From an uncultured Gluconobacter sp. (GTDB lineage Bacteria > Pseudomonadota > Alphaproteobacteria > Acetobacterales > Acetobacteraceae), in the NCBI GenBank assembly GCA_937880175.1, contig CALFLO010000127.1, positions 1 through 15,428 on the forward strand: a DNA stretch of 15,428 bases, given 5' to 3'. Shown here one piece after another: positions 7,650-13,965 of this stretch (positions within the stretch are counted from its first letter, which is position 1; every line of letters begins with the position of its first letter). The translations under genes and the position numbers were made by a program. Below the pieces are notes generated by a model. It was not told the origin of the DNA and made no database searches. It saw only the letters and a list, made by a program, of their open reading frames with translations.

Positions 7650-8105
7650 ATTATTTCGCCAGAGTCAAGCGATCGCTTTGCGCGCTACGTCCCTACGATC
7701 CAGCTTTTTGCTGCCCGGCTTGTTCTGTTTCATCAGAAAGTCGCCGAACGCCTTGGCCTCACAGCGACGGAGTTCAAGTGTCTGCGGCTGATCGATCTGC
7801 TTGGGCCGCTGCCAATGACCAGCCTGGCTCAGGAAGCTGGCCTGCAACTTGGCACTGTTTCAGGCCTGATCGAAAAGCTGGAAGCTCAGAAGCTGGTCGA
7901 TCGCGCACGGGATCCAGCCGACAAGCGCAGGGTGCTGCTGAAGGCGCGTATTTCGATTTCGGAACAGGCGTCCGCGCTCTATCGGGAACTGGGGGAGACG
8001 ATGCGGCAGGAACTGGACGGCTACAGTGACGCCGAGTTCGAAGTGATCATGCGCTTCCTCACTCGGACGGGCGAAGCTCTCGCTACGTCGATCAAGGCGC
8101 TTTGA
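7650..8105 (+). CDS. MarR family transcriptional regulator (apparent ATT start)
   Basis: A 151-residue winged-helix repressor of normal MarR length. The DNA-binding domain spans about residues 37-99, including LTATEFKCLRLIDLLGPLP, the recognition helix around LGTVSGLIEKLE, and the wing DPADKRRVLL (88-97). Flanking helices form the dimer interface. There is no ATG, GTG or TTG between the start of similarity and the divergent monooxygenase gene. The frame runs open far upstream only as antisense to that enzyme. The best start is ATT at 7650 (or the next ATT at 7653), eight bases after AGGAG at 7637-7641. A rightward TATACT at 7630-7635 is a possible -10. It probably controls the monooxygenase and itself through the palindrome at 7614-7626. 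The family is secure; the start is not. Confidence 0.85.
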   Translation: MISPESSDRFARYVPTIQLFAARLVLFHQKVAERLGLTATEFKCLRLIDLLGPLPMTSLAQEAGLQLGTVSGLIEKLEAQKLVDRARDPADKRRVLLKARISISEQASALYRELGETMRQELDGYSDAEFEVIMRFLTRTGEALATSIKAL

Positions 8106-8218
8106 TATGATCGCTTCAAGTCGTGGACCAGGCTGATCATTCCTCCCGGTATTCTCGACGTTGAATTCGTTTTATAAGAGCGGGAAGAGTAGGGCCCTGC
8201 AACCATAGTCACCGCCTG

Positions 8219-8259
8219 AAATTCCTGATCTCAAAATAGACCAGGGATTTTATGTTTTT
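8219..8259 (+). terminator. probable terminator after the MarR gene
   Basis: AAATTCCTG (8219-8227) pairs with CAGGGATTT (8242-8250) with one G-T wobble and a 14-nt loop, followed by a T-rich tail (T at 8248-8251 and 8255-8259). It would end the MarR transcript. A second weak hairpin, AAAATCA (8276-8282) with TGATTTT (8291-8297), overlaps the stop codon of the convergent glycosyltransferase gene. The rest of 8106-8279 shows no gene. Confidence 0.45.
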
Positions 8260-8279
8260 GCGGATGAATGTGCGGAAAA

Positions 8280-10985
8280 TCAGGAATGAATGATTTTACC
8301 CGCTGTATTGTGGGTGGCCAGTCCGAACTGCTGTTCCAGCATTGCGCAATAGCGCTTCTGTCGGTTGACATGTGTTTCCGGTAAAGCAAGCCGATTTGCA
8401 AGCAACTGGTGCATATAGGCGATTTCGTCGACGTGATTACGCCGATTAAGCATGTGCGTTGCTGAATCAGCATGCCGGCGGTGAACATTAAGCGCTTGGG
8501 CTACATAAATGACCTCGACGTTCTTCTGGGTCAGAAGCTCAAGATAAATGCGCCAGTCACCCGCGATGCGAAGGGTCTGCAGTTCCTTCTGACAGGCCGT
8601 AACGGCCGTCAATAACTGCTTTTTCCGAAAGAGCGCGCTGCTGACATTCAGAACCAGATTACGTTCAGACAGGCAGCCACGGAGAAAGCTCTCGCCCGTA
8701 AAATGACTGTCATTATCAAGAAGTAATCCTGCGCTTTCAGAGTAATAGGTGCGGTAGGATGGAAAAATCGGAATGCCGTCGGCATCGACAGCCCGGCTGT
8801 CGGTGAAGGCCATTACGATTGCCGGGTTGTTCCTGATTCCGTTCAGGATGCGTTCAAGAAAATTCGGTTCGCAAAAATCATCGGCCTCCGCAATCCAGAT
8901 CCACTCCCCCCGCGCAATCTTGAGAGCCTTGTGCCACTGTCGGAATACCGAGCCTGAAGGCACGGTGTTCTCGATGCAGACAATCTCGCGGTTCCAGTCT
9001 TTTGCCGTTTGACGGGCGACGTCCACGCTGTTGTCTTCCGAAGCATCGTCGAGGACGATGATTTCAAAGACGGGGACTGTCTGGGCAAAAATCGAAGAAA
9101 GCCGTCTGCTCATGTAACGCGCATAGTTGTGCGAGGGTATGACGACGGAAATTTTCGGTATTGCAGGCAAAGCGAGGCTCAAAAGTTCCTCGGTATAGTG
9201 TTTGAAACTGAAACGCTCTGCTGCGGCGCGGGCTGATTTCTGTCGTTCCCGGTTTGATCGTTCTGCGGACCCTGTTGCCAGTTCGTCTACTGCATTTGCC
9301 ATGGATGGGACATCTGCAAACGGGATGACCCTGTTTTGCTGGCCCGTTTCCGCATTGATCTGTTTCAGAAGGTCCGGGATGCCACCGGTTTCATCGAACG
9401 CGGCACAGGGTAGCCCTGCAGCCAAGGCTTCCAGGACGACTGACGGGTATGGATCTTCACGAGAGGCCAGAACGAATACATCGGCAGCGGCCAGCCAGGC
9501 GGAGACGTTCTCGACCCTGCCTGGCATGTGAAATGTTCCACTGGAGAGTGCACTTTTCAGTTCGACATGCAGGCTGTTCTTCAGGGACGGGTCAATATCG
9601 CCCAGCCAGGCACAATGAACCGTGCCGCGCATCTTGCGCCAGAGCTGGAGGAAGAGATCAAATCCTTTGCGCAGATCCGCATAGCCCGCGCTGATGACGA
9701 TCTGTTCAGCCGAACCCACCCCCATCTGCCTGCGGATTGTCTGTCGCGCCTGCGCGGAAAACGGGGTGGTGGCGTAAAGACCCTGCGGCAGGATCTTCAG
9801 GTTTTTCGATGGTTCAAGGCCAAGTTTTTTTGCCACACTTTGTGCTGGCGCAAGGAAATGTCGTGCAAGGGAACAGGCCTTTTCCATGGGAGCACGAAGG
9901 TTGCGGCTTTGCAGAAGGGCGGGGAGTTCGTGAATGAGAAATACGAAGTCGATTTCTGCTTCCGCGAGGTGAGGCGCCATGGCCGAACTTGCGGCGCTGT
10001 TGACGATCGCGGACTGAAAACCCTGTTTGCGGAGAAGCCTCAGATGGGCTGCGGCCGTGTTTGAATCCGCGGCCAGGATTTCTGTTGGGGCCACGGTACG
10101 ATAGTCGTCGAGAAGGGCTCCGTCTTCGAGCAGAAGGTACTGGACCTCAACTCCGAAGCAGCGTTTCAGGGTGCGCCCGGTCTCAAGGAGCAGCCGTTGT
10201 GCCCCTGCTGGAAATGCATCATGTCCGATCAGAAGGATTTTGGACTGCGAGCCGTTTCTCCCGCTGCCGGTGCAGGCGCGCGCGGTTGCGTTGAGATAGG
10301 CGCTGCCAAAGTGCTGGTCCGGTTCCAGATAGGCACCTTCAGCCCACTCATTCCAGGCATTGATGCAGACAACCGGCTCTCCGAAGAACGTGCGGGACTG
10401 GGCCTGTTCGATCAGGCCGCTGAGCCAGCGTTCATAAAGTTCTGGCGTTGAACCATGCAGGACAAGGCCTTTACCCTGCCGTCTCGCGTCATTGTCCCAT
10501 GAAGGCGCTGCGGTCCGGATCAGTGGAAAGGGTGTTCTGGGCTGGGCAAGGGCTGCGTCCGCGACTTCACCGTAGTCATAGACCTGACCACTGAATTCGT
10601 TATCAAACAGCCTGATTTCATCATTCATCAGATTGCAGTTCGAGACTACCTTGTGAGGTGGAAACTCGATCGCACCATCCAACCCGAAGAGATCAGGATT
10701 TTCGTCGCCAAATGCCTGTCCCATGACAAAAAGCGGGTCCAGTCCGTGGCGGTTGCGGAACATGGAACGCCATCTGACGAAGGCGGCCGGAGCATCGGGG
10801 ATTGTCCCGGGGCGATAGACCATGAGAACCGGTCGGCCATCAAAATGGATGTAGCGTGGATCCCGCAGGTATCGCGCAAAGCAGTCCACGAGGGCTTCGT
10901 CATCTTCGGGGCGGTAATCCTGCGCAATCAGCAGGTCATCATCGGATCCGTCCCAGCGTCGGCTCCAGTTTTCGTTTGCCCACAT
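8280..10985 (-). CDS. multidomain glycosyltransferase (WbsX/GH99-like + GT4 + GT2), 5'-truncated
   Basis: A cytoplasmic enzyme of surface-polysaccharide assembly, with three domains over 901 residues. About 1-235 is the WbsX/GH99-like domain (WANENWSRRWDG at 2-13, INAWNEWAEGAYLEPD at 208-223). About 248-605 is a GT4-type transferase (SREDPYPSVVLEALAAGLP at 508-526). About 610-901 is a GT2 domain (ISVVIPSHN at 612-620, the DxD-like AEADDF at 699-704). The first ATG falls inside the WbsX motif and has no Shine-Dalgarno. In-frame family sequence continues upstream (about GYRFWFNRKRLLDQPLE) to about 11078 and then stops being recognisable, with a stop codon at 11142-11144. The roughly hundred N-terminal residues usual for the family are missing. 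So this is a decayed or recombined gene, although the GT4 and GT2 domains could still be made if translation starts internally. The donor and acceptor sugars are unknown. Confidence 0.85.
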   Translation of the reverse strand: MWANENWSRRWDGSDDDLLIAQDYRPEDDEALVDCFARYLRDPRYIHFDGRPVLMVYRPGTIPDAPAAFVRWRSMFRNRHGLDPLFVMGQAFGDENPDLFGLDGAIEFPPHKVVSNCNLMNDEIRLFDNEFSGQVYDYGEVADAALAQPRTPFPLIRTAAPSWDNDARRQGKGLVLHGSTPELYERWLSGLIEQAQSRTFFGEPVVCINAWNEWAEGAYLEPDQHFGSAYLNATARACTGSGRNGSQSKILLIGHDAFPAGAQRLLLETGRTLKRCFGVEVQYLLLEDGALLDDYRTVAPTEILAADSNTAAAHLRLLRKQGFQSAIVNSAASSAMAPHLAEAEIDFVFLIHELPALLQSRNLRAPMEKACSLARHFLAPAQSVAKKLGLEPSKNLKILPQGLYATTPFSAQARQTIRRQMGVGSAEQIVISAGYADLRKGFDLFLQLWRKMRGTVHCAWLGDIDPSLKNSLHVELKSALSSGTFHMPGRVENVSAWLAAADVFVLASREDPYPSVVLEALAAGLPCAAFDETGGIPDLLKQINAETGQQNRVIPFADVPSMANAVDELATGSAERSNRERQKSARAAAERFSFKHYTEELLSLALPAIPKISVVIPSHNYARYMSRRLSSIFAQTVPVFEIIVLDDASEDNSVDVARQTAKDWNREIVCIENTVPSGSVFRQWHKALKIARGEWIWIAEADDFCEPNFLERILNGIRNNPAIVMAFTDSRAVDADGIPIFPSYRTYYSESAGLLLDNDSHFTGESFLRGCLSERNLVLNVSSALFRKKQLLTAVTACQKELQTLRIAGDWRIYLELLTQKNVEVIYVAQALNVHRRHADSATHMLNRRNHVDEIAYMHQLLANRLALPETHVNRQKRYCAMLEQQFGLATHNTAGKIIHS

Positions 10986-11113
10986 GAGGCAGAACGGAAG
11001 ATCAATCTGCGGATTGGCCAGAAGGATTTCCAGAGGCTGGTCCAGCAGGCGCTTGCGGTTGAACCAAAAGCGATAACCATTGATTTTATTAGATAATTTT
11101 CTCGCCCGTCTGC

Positions 11114-11135
11114 TTATATAGCTCTGTTGTTTGCT
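11114..11135 (+). repeat. imperfect direct repeat, copy 1
   Basis: TTATATAGCTCTGTTGTTTGCT matches 11434-11455 at 19 of 22 positions by eye. On the minus strand this copy reads AACAACAGAGCTATATAA, that is Asn-Asn-Arg-Ala-Ile-stop. This is nearly the Asn-Asn-Arg-Asp-Ile-stop end of the XRE gene in copy 2. It may be the 3' scar of a second XRE-like gene. Confidence 0.5.
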
Positions 11136-11197
11136 AATGATTTAGAAAGAGTGGTGGTGGTAGCAAGAAGGTCCGAGCAATCTTGTTCGATCTGCGG

Positions 11198-11226
11198 AAC
11201 CGTCTGCGTCACAGCAGACGGTTTTT
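11198..11226 (+). terminator. strong orphan rho-independent terminator
   Basis: CCGTCTGC (11200-11207), loop GTCACA, GCAGACGG (11214-11221), extended by AA/TT and followed by five T at 11222-11226. It is a textbook rightward terminator, but no rightward gene lies before it. It may end a small RNA or be the leftover end of a lost gene. Confidence 0.85.
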
Positions 11227-11348
11227 GCTTTTGGGTGGCGATCCCGTTTCAAAAAAAAATTAGATTCTATAAATTCCGTTATTTTAACATTAATAATTTT
11301 GCGGTAAGTGTGATCCCGGCCTAGCGCTCCTAAATGCAAAGCCTCGCA

Positions 11349-11388
11349 TCTCTCCACCCTGATCGAGCGACACTCCAGGGTGGGGAGA
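11349..11388. repeat. long hairpin (inverted repeat)
   Basis: The arm 11349-11361 pairs with 11376-11388 over 13 positions, including one G-T wobble, around a 14-nt loop. Its core is CCACCCTG with CAGGGTGG. No T run follows on either strand, so it is not a standard rho-independent terminator. It lies 45 bp past the XRE stop and could stabilise or stop that transcript, or be a dispersed palindromic element. Confidence 0.55.
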
Positions 11389-11433
11389 CTTTACAGATCA
11401 ACGTTCCTTACGAGATATATTTCTGGAATAAGT

Positions 11434-11455
11434 TTATATGTCTCTGTTGTTTTCT
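11434..11455 (+). repeat. imperfect direct repeat, copy 2
   Basis: This is the partner of 11114-11135 (19 of 22 positions identical by eye) and forms the 3' coding end of the XRE gene, including its TAA. The copies are 320 bp apart in the same orientation. Confidence 0.5.
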
Positions 11456-11667
11456 TGATTGCCTGATAATAGATCTGACGGTTTGACCCCTAAGGACTCG
11501 GAAAGACGAAGAAATTCTTCTGGATCAGGGCGATAATTGCCAGCTTCGATTTCGATGATGATATCTTCTGCTATAGAAGACTTGGTGGAGAAAACGGCAA
11601 TAGTCAGGTCGCGTTCAATTCGAAGCCGCCTTACATTTCGTGCAATGATATTGGTCAAATTCGACAT
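11434..11667 (-). CDS. small XRE/Cro-type helix-turn-helix regulator
   Basis: A 77-residue protein that is essentially one HTH_XRE domain (about residues 5-66), running from LTNIIARNVRRLRIERDLTI through the recognition helix region to LGVKPSDLL at 59-67. This end pattern is typical of Cro/C1-type domains. There is no extra dimerisation or peptidase domain, so it resembles Cro-like or restriction controller-type regulators. The composition is AT-rich, unlike the flanking genes, suggesting acquired DNA. Two operator-like sites lie over and just before its start codon, which suggests autoregulation. A 57-residue ORF is divergent from it. The last codons form copy 2 of a direct repeat (11434-11455). 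Confidence 0.85.
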   Translation of the reverse strand: MSNLTNIIARNVRRLRIERDLTIAVFSTKSSIAEDIIIEIEAGNYRPDPEEFLRLSESLGVKPSDLLSGNQENNRDI

Positions 11668-11701
11668 AAATTTAAAACCTTTTCACGGTCAAACTTTGAC
11701 C
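11653..11701. promoter_or_regulatory. paired operator-like palindromes at the XRE start
   Basis: GGTCAAA-C-TTTGACC at 11687-11701 is a perfect 15-bp palindrome. A degenerate copy, GGTCAAA followed by T and TCGAC, lies at 11653-11665 inside the first codons of the XRE gene. The centres are about 34 bp apart, close to three helical turns. This fits cooperative autoregulation by the XRE protein. Binding is inferred. Confidence 0.55.
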
Positions 11702-11809
11702 ATATTTTAATCAAAATCCTTTTGTGTTACCGATTTTTTGACGCAATGTATGACAACGCATTTTGTGATTTATGGCTTTAACACTTTTAGATGATGCGAG
11801 TTTCCTGAC

Positions 11810-11983
11810 ATGTGCTCAAAAATTTCAGATTTGTTGAAGCTCGCCGATACCCTTTGGGAAAAAGGAGAGAAGCAACAAACGATTCAGGTTGTTGAAAGTA
11901 TTTACGCCTTATATGATCAAGAAGAAGGGAAGATCAATCAGAGAAATCGTCAAAAAATCGTTAAAAGACAAAGTATTCCGTAA
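11810..11983 (+). CDS. 57-residue hypothetical protein divergent from XRE gene
   Basis: A short ORF from ATG 11810 to TAA 11981-11983. It starts MCSKISDLLKLADTLWEKGE, continues with an amphipathic helical stretch (TIQVVESIYALYDQ at 24-37) and ends in a basic tail (NQRNRQKIVKRQ). I do not recognise it. The heptad-like helical first half and basic tail would suit a small DNA- or protein-binding partner. It lacks a good Shine-Dalgarno, which weakens the call. In its favour are protein-like composition, codon-sized punctuation and a divergent position opposite the XRE gene, as in phage-type switches or small toxin-antitoxin-like pairs. The 11984-12121 stretch after it is AT-rich with no gene seen. 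It contains a NotI-type palindrome at 12107-12114. Confidence 0.5.
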   Translation: MCSKISDLLKLADTLWEKGEKQQTIQVVESIYALYDQEEGKINQRNRQKIVKRQSIP

Positions 11984-12121
11984 CTTTTTCCTTGCATTGA
12001 GGCGGGAAGTTATTTTTGAAATTTGATGTGCATTTAAAAAGTTTCATAACTATTTGTAATATATAACTTTGTTTCTGTGACGGGGGATTGGGGCACTAGG
12101 ATGATCGCGGCCGCTATGAGC

Positions 12122-12481
12122 TCACGAAGCACCGCGCACTCCGGCGAACGGATGACCTGATCCGGATGGGCAGGGGGCTTCATACTCTTTGCTCAGAGAT
12201 ACAACGTGATCTGACAGCGTCTTCCGATCTGCCTCAATCCGCGCTGCGACCCGCTGCCGGACTGCATCGTTCTGCCCCAGCAGCGTCCCGGCATACCCCA
12301 CCTGCCGCCCGACTTCCGCATCAGTCAGAACAGAGAGCAGCACGAACTGGACGGGCACATTGCGTGTCTGCTCTTTCGTTCGGCTGGCATCAGCCTGATG
12401 TCCAAAGACTGGCATGGCCGATGCTACCGAAAACTGAGAAGGCCCCCGACTGACTAAAGTTCGAGGACAGTCCGTATTCAT
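12122..12481 (-). CDS. phage protein of unknown function (last gene of the operon)
   Basis: A 119-residue product I do not recognise. The frame is open further upstream, but the start at 12481 is chosen because its ATG overlaps the TGA of the preceding gene (ATGA, 12478-12481), the coupling seen repeatedly in this operon, and because upstream the frame is only a shadow of that gene. The N-terminal 40 residues are low in structure. Residues 43-100 (about VPVQFVLLSVLTDAEVGRQV onward) look like one hydrophobic strand followed by helices, with a QRVAARIEADRKTLSDHVVSLSKEYE helix at about 76-101. There is no clear membrane segment or signal peptide. It is the last leftward gene before the AT-rich segment. 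Confidence 0.6.
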   Translation of the reverse strand: MNTDCPRTLVSRGPSQFSVASAMPVFGHQADASRTKEQTRNVPVQFVLLSVLTDAEVGRQVGYAGTLLGQNDAVRQRVAARIEADRKTLSDHVVSLSKEYEAPCPSGSGHPFAGVRGAS

Positions 12482-12912
12482 CGCGGAGATCTGTTTAGGC
12501 GCATGCTCGTGTAGACATGCGTCAGCTGCTCCAGAACCAGAGCACACTGGGCGGAGACTTTCATCCGGGCCCGTCCTTCCGAGATATCGGGGTAGAGCAT
12601 TCGCGCCATCTGAGAGAATGACATGCCACGCGCCAGCATCATCTCCAGGCGAAGATGGGCACAGAGACCAAGACGCTCTTTGATCTCGGTGATCCGGGCC
12701 GAGCATTTCCCGCGGCTGATCATCCACGCGTGAATGTCGCCCTTTTCTTCCGTGGTCTTTCGCTCGCCTTCGGTGATACCCTGATTGGCGAACACAAATT
12801 CCCGGAACCAACGGTTCGAAGCGCGCACTTCATCATCGCCGATATCTTCCGCTTCAAAGAGCGCCTGCACGGTCGGAATGGAGATCGGTTCGCGTTCAGC
12901 AGCGTCAGTCAT
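12478..12912 (-). CDS. phage protein with helix-turn-helix-like C-terminal half
   Basis: A 144-residue soluble protein. A strong Shine-Dalgarno (AGGAGG, five bases before the ATG) lies within the end of the upstream gene, which overlaps this start by eight bases. The first 60 residues are acidic. Residues 86-127 (HLRLEMMLARGMSFSQMARMLYPD onward) read like a helix-turn-helix of the sigma-region-4 or small-terminase kind. This suggests a regulator or DNA-packaging accessory, but I cannot name the family. Its placement after the lysis genes, not before the terminase, argues weakly against a terminase role. Translation is coupled to the next gene through ATGA. Confidence 0.75.
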   Translation of the reverse strand: MTDAAEREPISIPTVQALFEAEDIGDDEVRASNRWFREFVFANQGITEGERKTTEEKGDIHAWMISRGKCSARITEIKERLGLCAHLRLEMMLARGMSFSQMARMLYPDISEGRARMKVSAQCALVLEQLTHVYTSMRLNRSPR

Positions 12913-13138
12913 GAGGGCCTCCTGCGGGGTATGGCGGCGCGTTCCCGCCCCAGAGGGATTGCCAGCTGATGTCGTGGCCCGGAGCCAGCGTGTCTTCTCC
13001 AGCCACGGAGCGCATCGCAGAGATCACAGCGCCCACATTGCGGACGTGTTTTTTTGAATTGTGGACACGGGACCTGCGAATGGGCAGGGGCGCACGCTCC
13101 AACTGGGCCATCAGATCTGTCAGGGAGGCGCGCGCCAT
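12905..13138 (-). CDS. small phage protein of unknown function
   Basis: A 77-residue basic protein beginning MARASLTDLMAQLERAPLPI, not recognised. It starts three bases after the stop of the holin-like gene, with AGG about eight bases before its ATG, and ends eight bases inside the next gene. The Shine-Dalgarno of that next gene lies in its last codons. That tight packing is the main evidence that it is real. Other frames over this interval are open too (high-GC DNA), but none fits the operon spacing as well. No membrane segment or known motif is visible. Confidence 0.6.
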   Translation of the reverse strand: MARASLTDLMAQLERAPLPIRRSRVHNSKKHVRNVGAVISAMRSVAGEDTLAPGHDISWQSLWGGNAPPYPAGGPHD

Positions 13139-13141
13139 GGG

Positions 13142-13489
13142 TCAGCCTGCCTTGTTCTCTGTCTGCGGGAACATATCGGATGGGGTGGGCGGCTGATCGG
13201 TTTCCGTTTCCGCAAGTGCGCCTGCCGCAGCGCCAACGGTCGCCCCGGCAGCGACGCTGGCCGCGTGCTGAGCGAGCGCATGAACCAGCGGCACGGCAAG
13301 AGCGTCTGCCTTGGCCTGCGCGCTGGTATTGTCTGGGATCAGGAGCGGCATGGCGCCTGTCAGGATGGTGCAGCCTAGCGTCTCTGAGAGTTCGCCCAGG
13401 CCAACGCCCGCAAGAGCGCCAGCCGCGAGAGCCAGACCCACAAGCGTCGTCGGCTGCTGTATCCATCCACGGAGTTTGCTCCAGTTCAT
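13142..13489 (-). CDS. holin-like phage membrane protein
   Basis: A 115-residue protein starting MNWSKLRGWIQQPTTLVGLA. It has a first membrane segment at about 14-33 (TTLVGLALAAGALAGVGLGE), a weaker hydrophobic stretch at about 39-51, and a small-residue-rich segment at about 77-91 (AASVAAGATVGAAAGALA). It ends in a polar tail with many Pro, Thr and Glu. This fits a holin or holin-like protein that lets the endolysin reach the wall, and it directly follows the endolysin gene. The start is fixed by ATGA overlap (13486-13489) with the endolysin stop. The longer open frame upstream is a shadow of that gene. It could also be a structural membrane protein. Confidence 0.72.
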   Translation of the reverse strand: MNWSKLRGWIQQPTTLVGLALAAGALAGVGLGELSETLGCTILTGAMPLLIPDNTSAQAKADALAVPLVHALAQHAASVAAGATVGAAAGALAETETDQPPTPSDMFPQTENKAG

Positions 13490-13965
13490 GCTGCGATAGC
13501 CTCTGAGAAGAAGGCGACATTGGCCAATGGATCGGCCGCGCCTTGCGGTGTGTTGTAGAAATCCTTGTGGTACTGGCTCAGCCCAGCAGCATCCGTGGCA
13601 TCCGGCAGTGGAGTCGCCACGCGCTGGTATCGGATGCGCGCCACCCCGGCCGCGTAGAGCAGATTGCTGATCATGAGCTCTGCCGAGGGATTTAGAGATC
13701 CGATCATCTGCCGGAGCGCCGTCGCCTGCCGCGACCGAGCCGGAGCGCAGAGCCAATTTTTCCAGCAGTCGTCATGCGTGGCCGGCTCCATCTGCCACAG
13801 TCCGAGGGCCGGGCCGCCGCCAACCTGCCGGAGATAGGCCGCACGGCTTTCCACGAGCGCCGTTCCGGTTACGAGGTTCTCAGCCGCCCGCGACCAAAGC
13901 CCAAGCGCCTGAAGGGCAGGACGCACGATCTCTACCTTGAGCTGCCGGGTGTCGAGACCAGTCAT
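13486..13965 (-). CDS. phage endolysin, lytic-transglycosylase-like
   Basis: A 159-residue protein with a lysozyme/SLT-like core. GTALVESRAAYLRQVGGGPALGLWQME spans 34-60: Glu39 followed by Ser40 matches the catalytic ES of soluble lytic transglycosylases, and GPALGLWQME matches their GxxGLMQ motif. The C-terminal half (SQYHKDFYNTPQGAADP) is the usual helix that positions the wall substrate in phage members. It has no signal peptide, so release through a holin is expected, and membrane-protein candidates lie on both sides. The start overlaps the stop of the XhlA-like gene (ATGA, 13962-13965), and its own stop overlaps the holin-like start. Cleavage of peptidoglycan is inferred from the motifs. 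Confidence 0.8.
   Translation of the reverse strand: MTGLDTRQLKVEIVRPALQALGLWSRAAENLVTGTALVESRAAYLRQVGGGPALGLWQMEPATHDDCWKNWLCAPARSRQATALRQMIGSLNPSAELMISNLLYAAGVARIRYQRVATPLPDATDAAGLSQYHKDFYNTPQGAADPLANVAFFSEAIAA

Larger units (their letters stand above)
10986..11433. other. non-genic stretch: glycosyltransferase remnant, junction and hairpins
   Basis: The stretch from 10986 to about 11078 is still in frame with the glycosyltransferase and encodes recognisable WbsX-family residues but no standard start codon. Beyond about 11080 the DNA becomes AT-rich. It contains one copy of a 22-bp direct repeat (11114-11135), an orphan terminator (11198-11226), a run of nine A near 11252, and a long hairpin (11349-11388). 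I see no convincing coding region on either strand. The open frames here are short and have unlikely composition. Confidence 0.6.

Noticed and set aside
7029..8105. A 358-codon rightward open frame including the MarR domain
   Set aside because: The first two thirds are antisense to the monooxygenase, which has intact FAD motifs, and have no protein-like character. Only the part after about 7650 is MarR.
11171..11201. Possible tRNA fragment (GTTCGATC at 11185-11192 resembles a T-loop)
   Set aside because: The flanking bases do not pair as a T-arm, and no acceptor stem, anticodon arm or CCA end is present.
12482..12811. Upstream extension of the 119-residue gene's frame
   Set aside because: It overlaps the 144-residue gene almost entirely and has low-quality composition. 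The ATGA junction at 12478-12481 marks the real start.
12909..13520. A 203-codon leftward open frame rich in Arg, Gly and Cys
   Set aside because: It is a high-GC shadow in another frame of the holin-like and 77-residue genes, which fit the operon overlaps and have sensible features.
13490..13756. Upstream extension of the holin-like gene's frame
   Set aside because: It is a shadow of the endolysin gene. The ATGA overlap at 13486-13489 and the hydrophobic N-terminus fix the shorter start.
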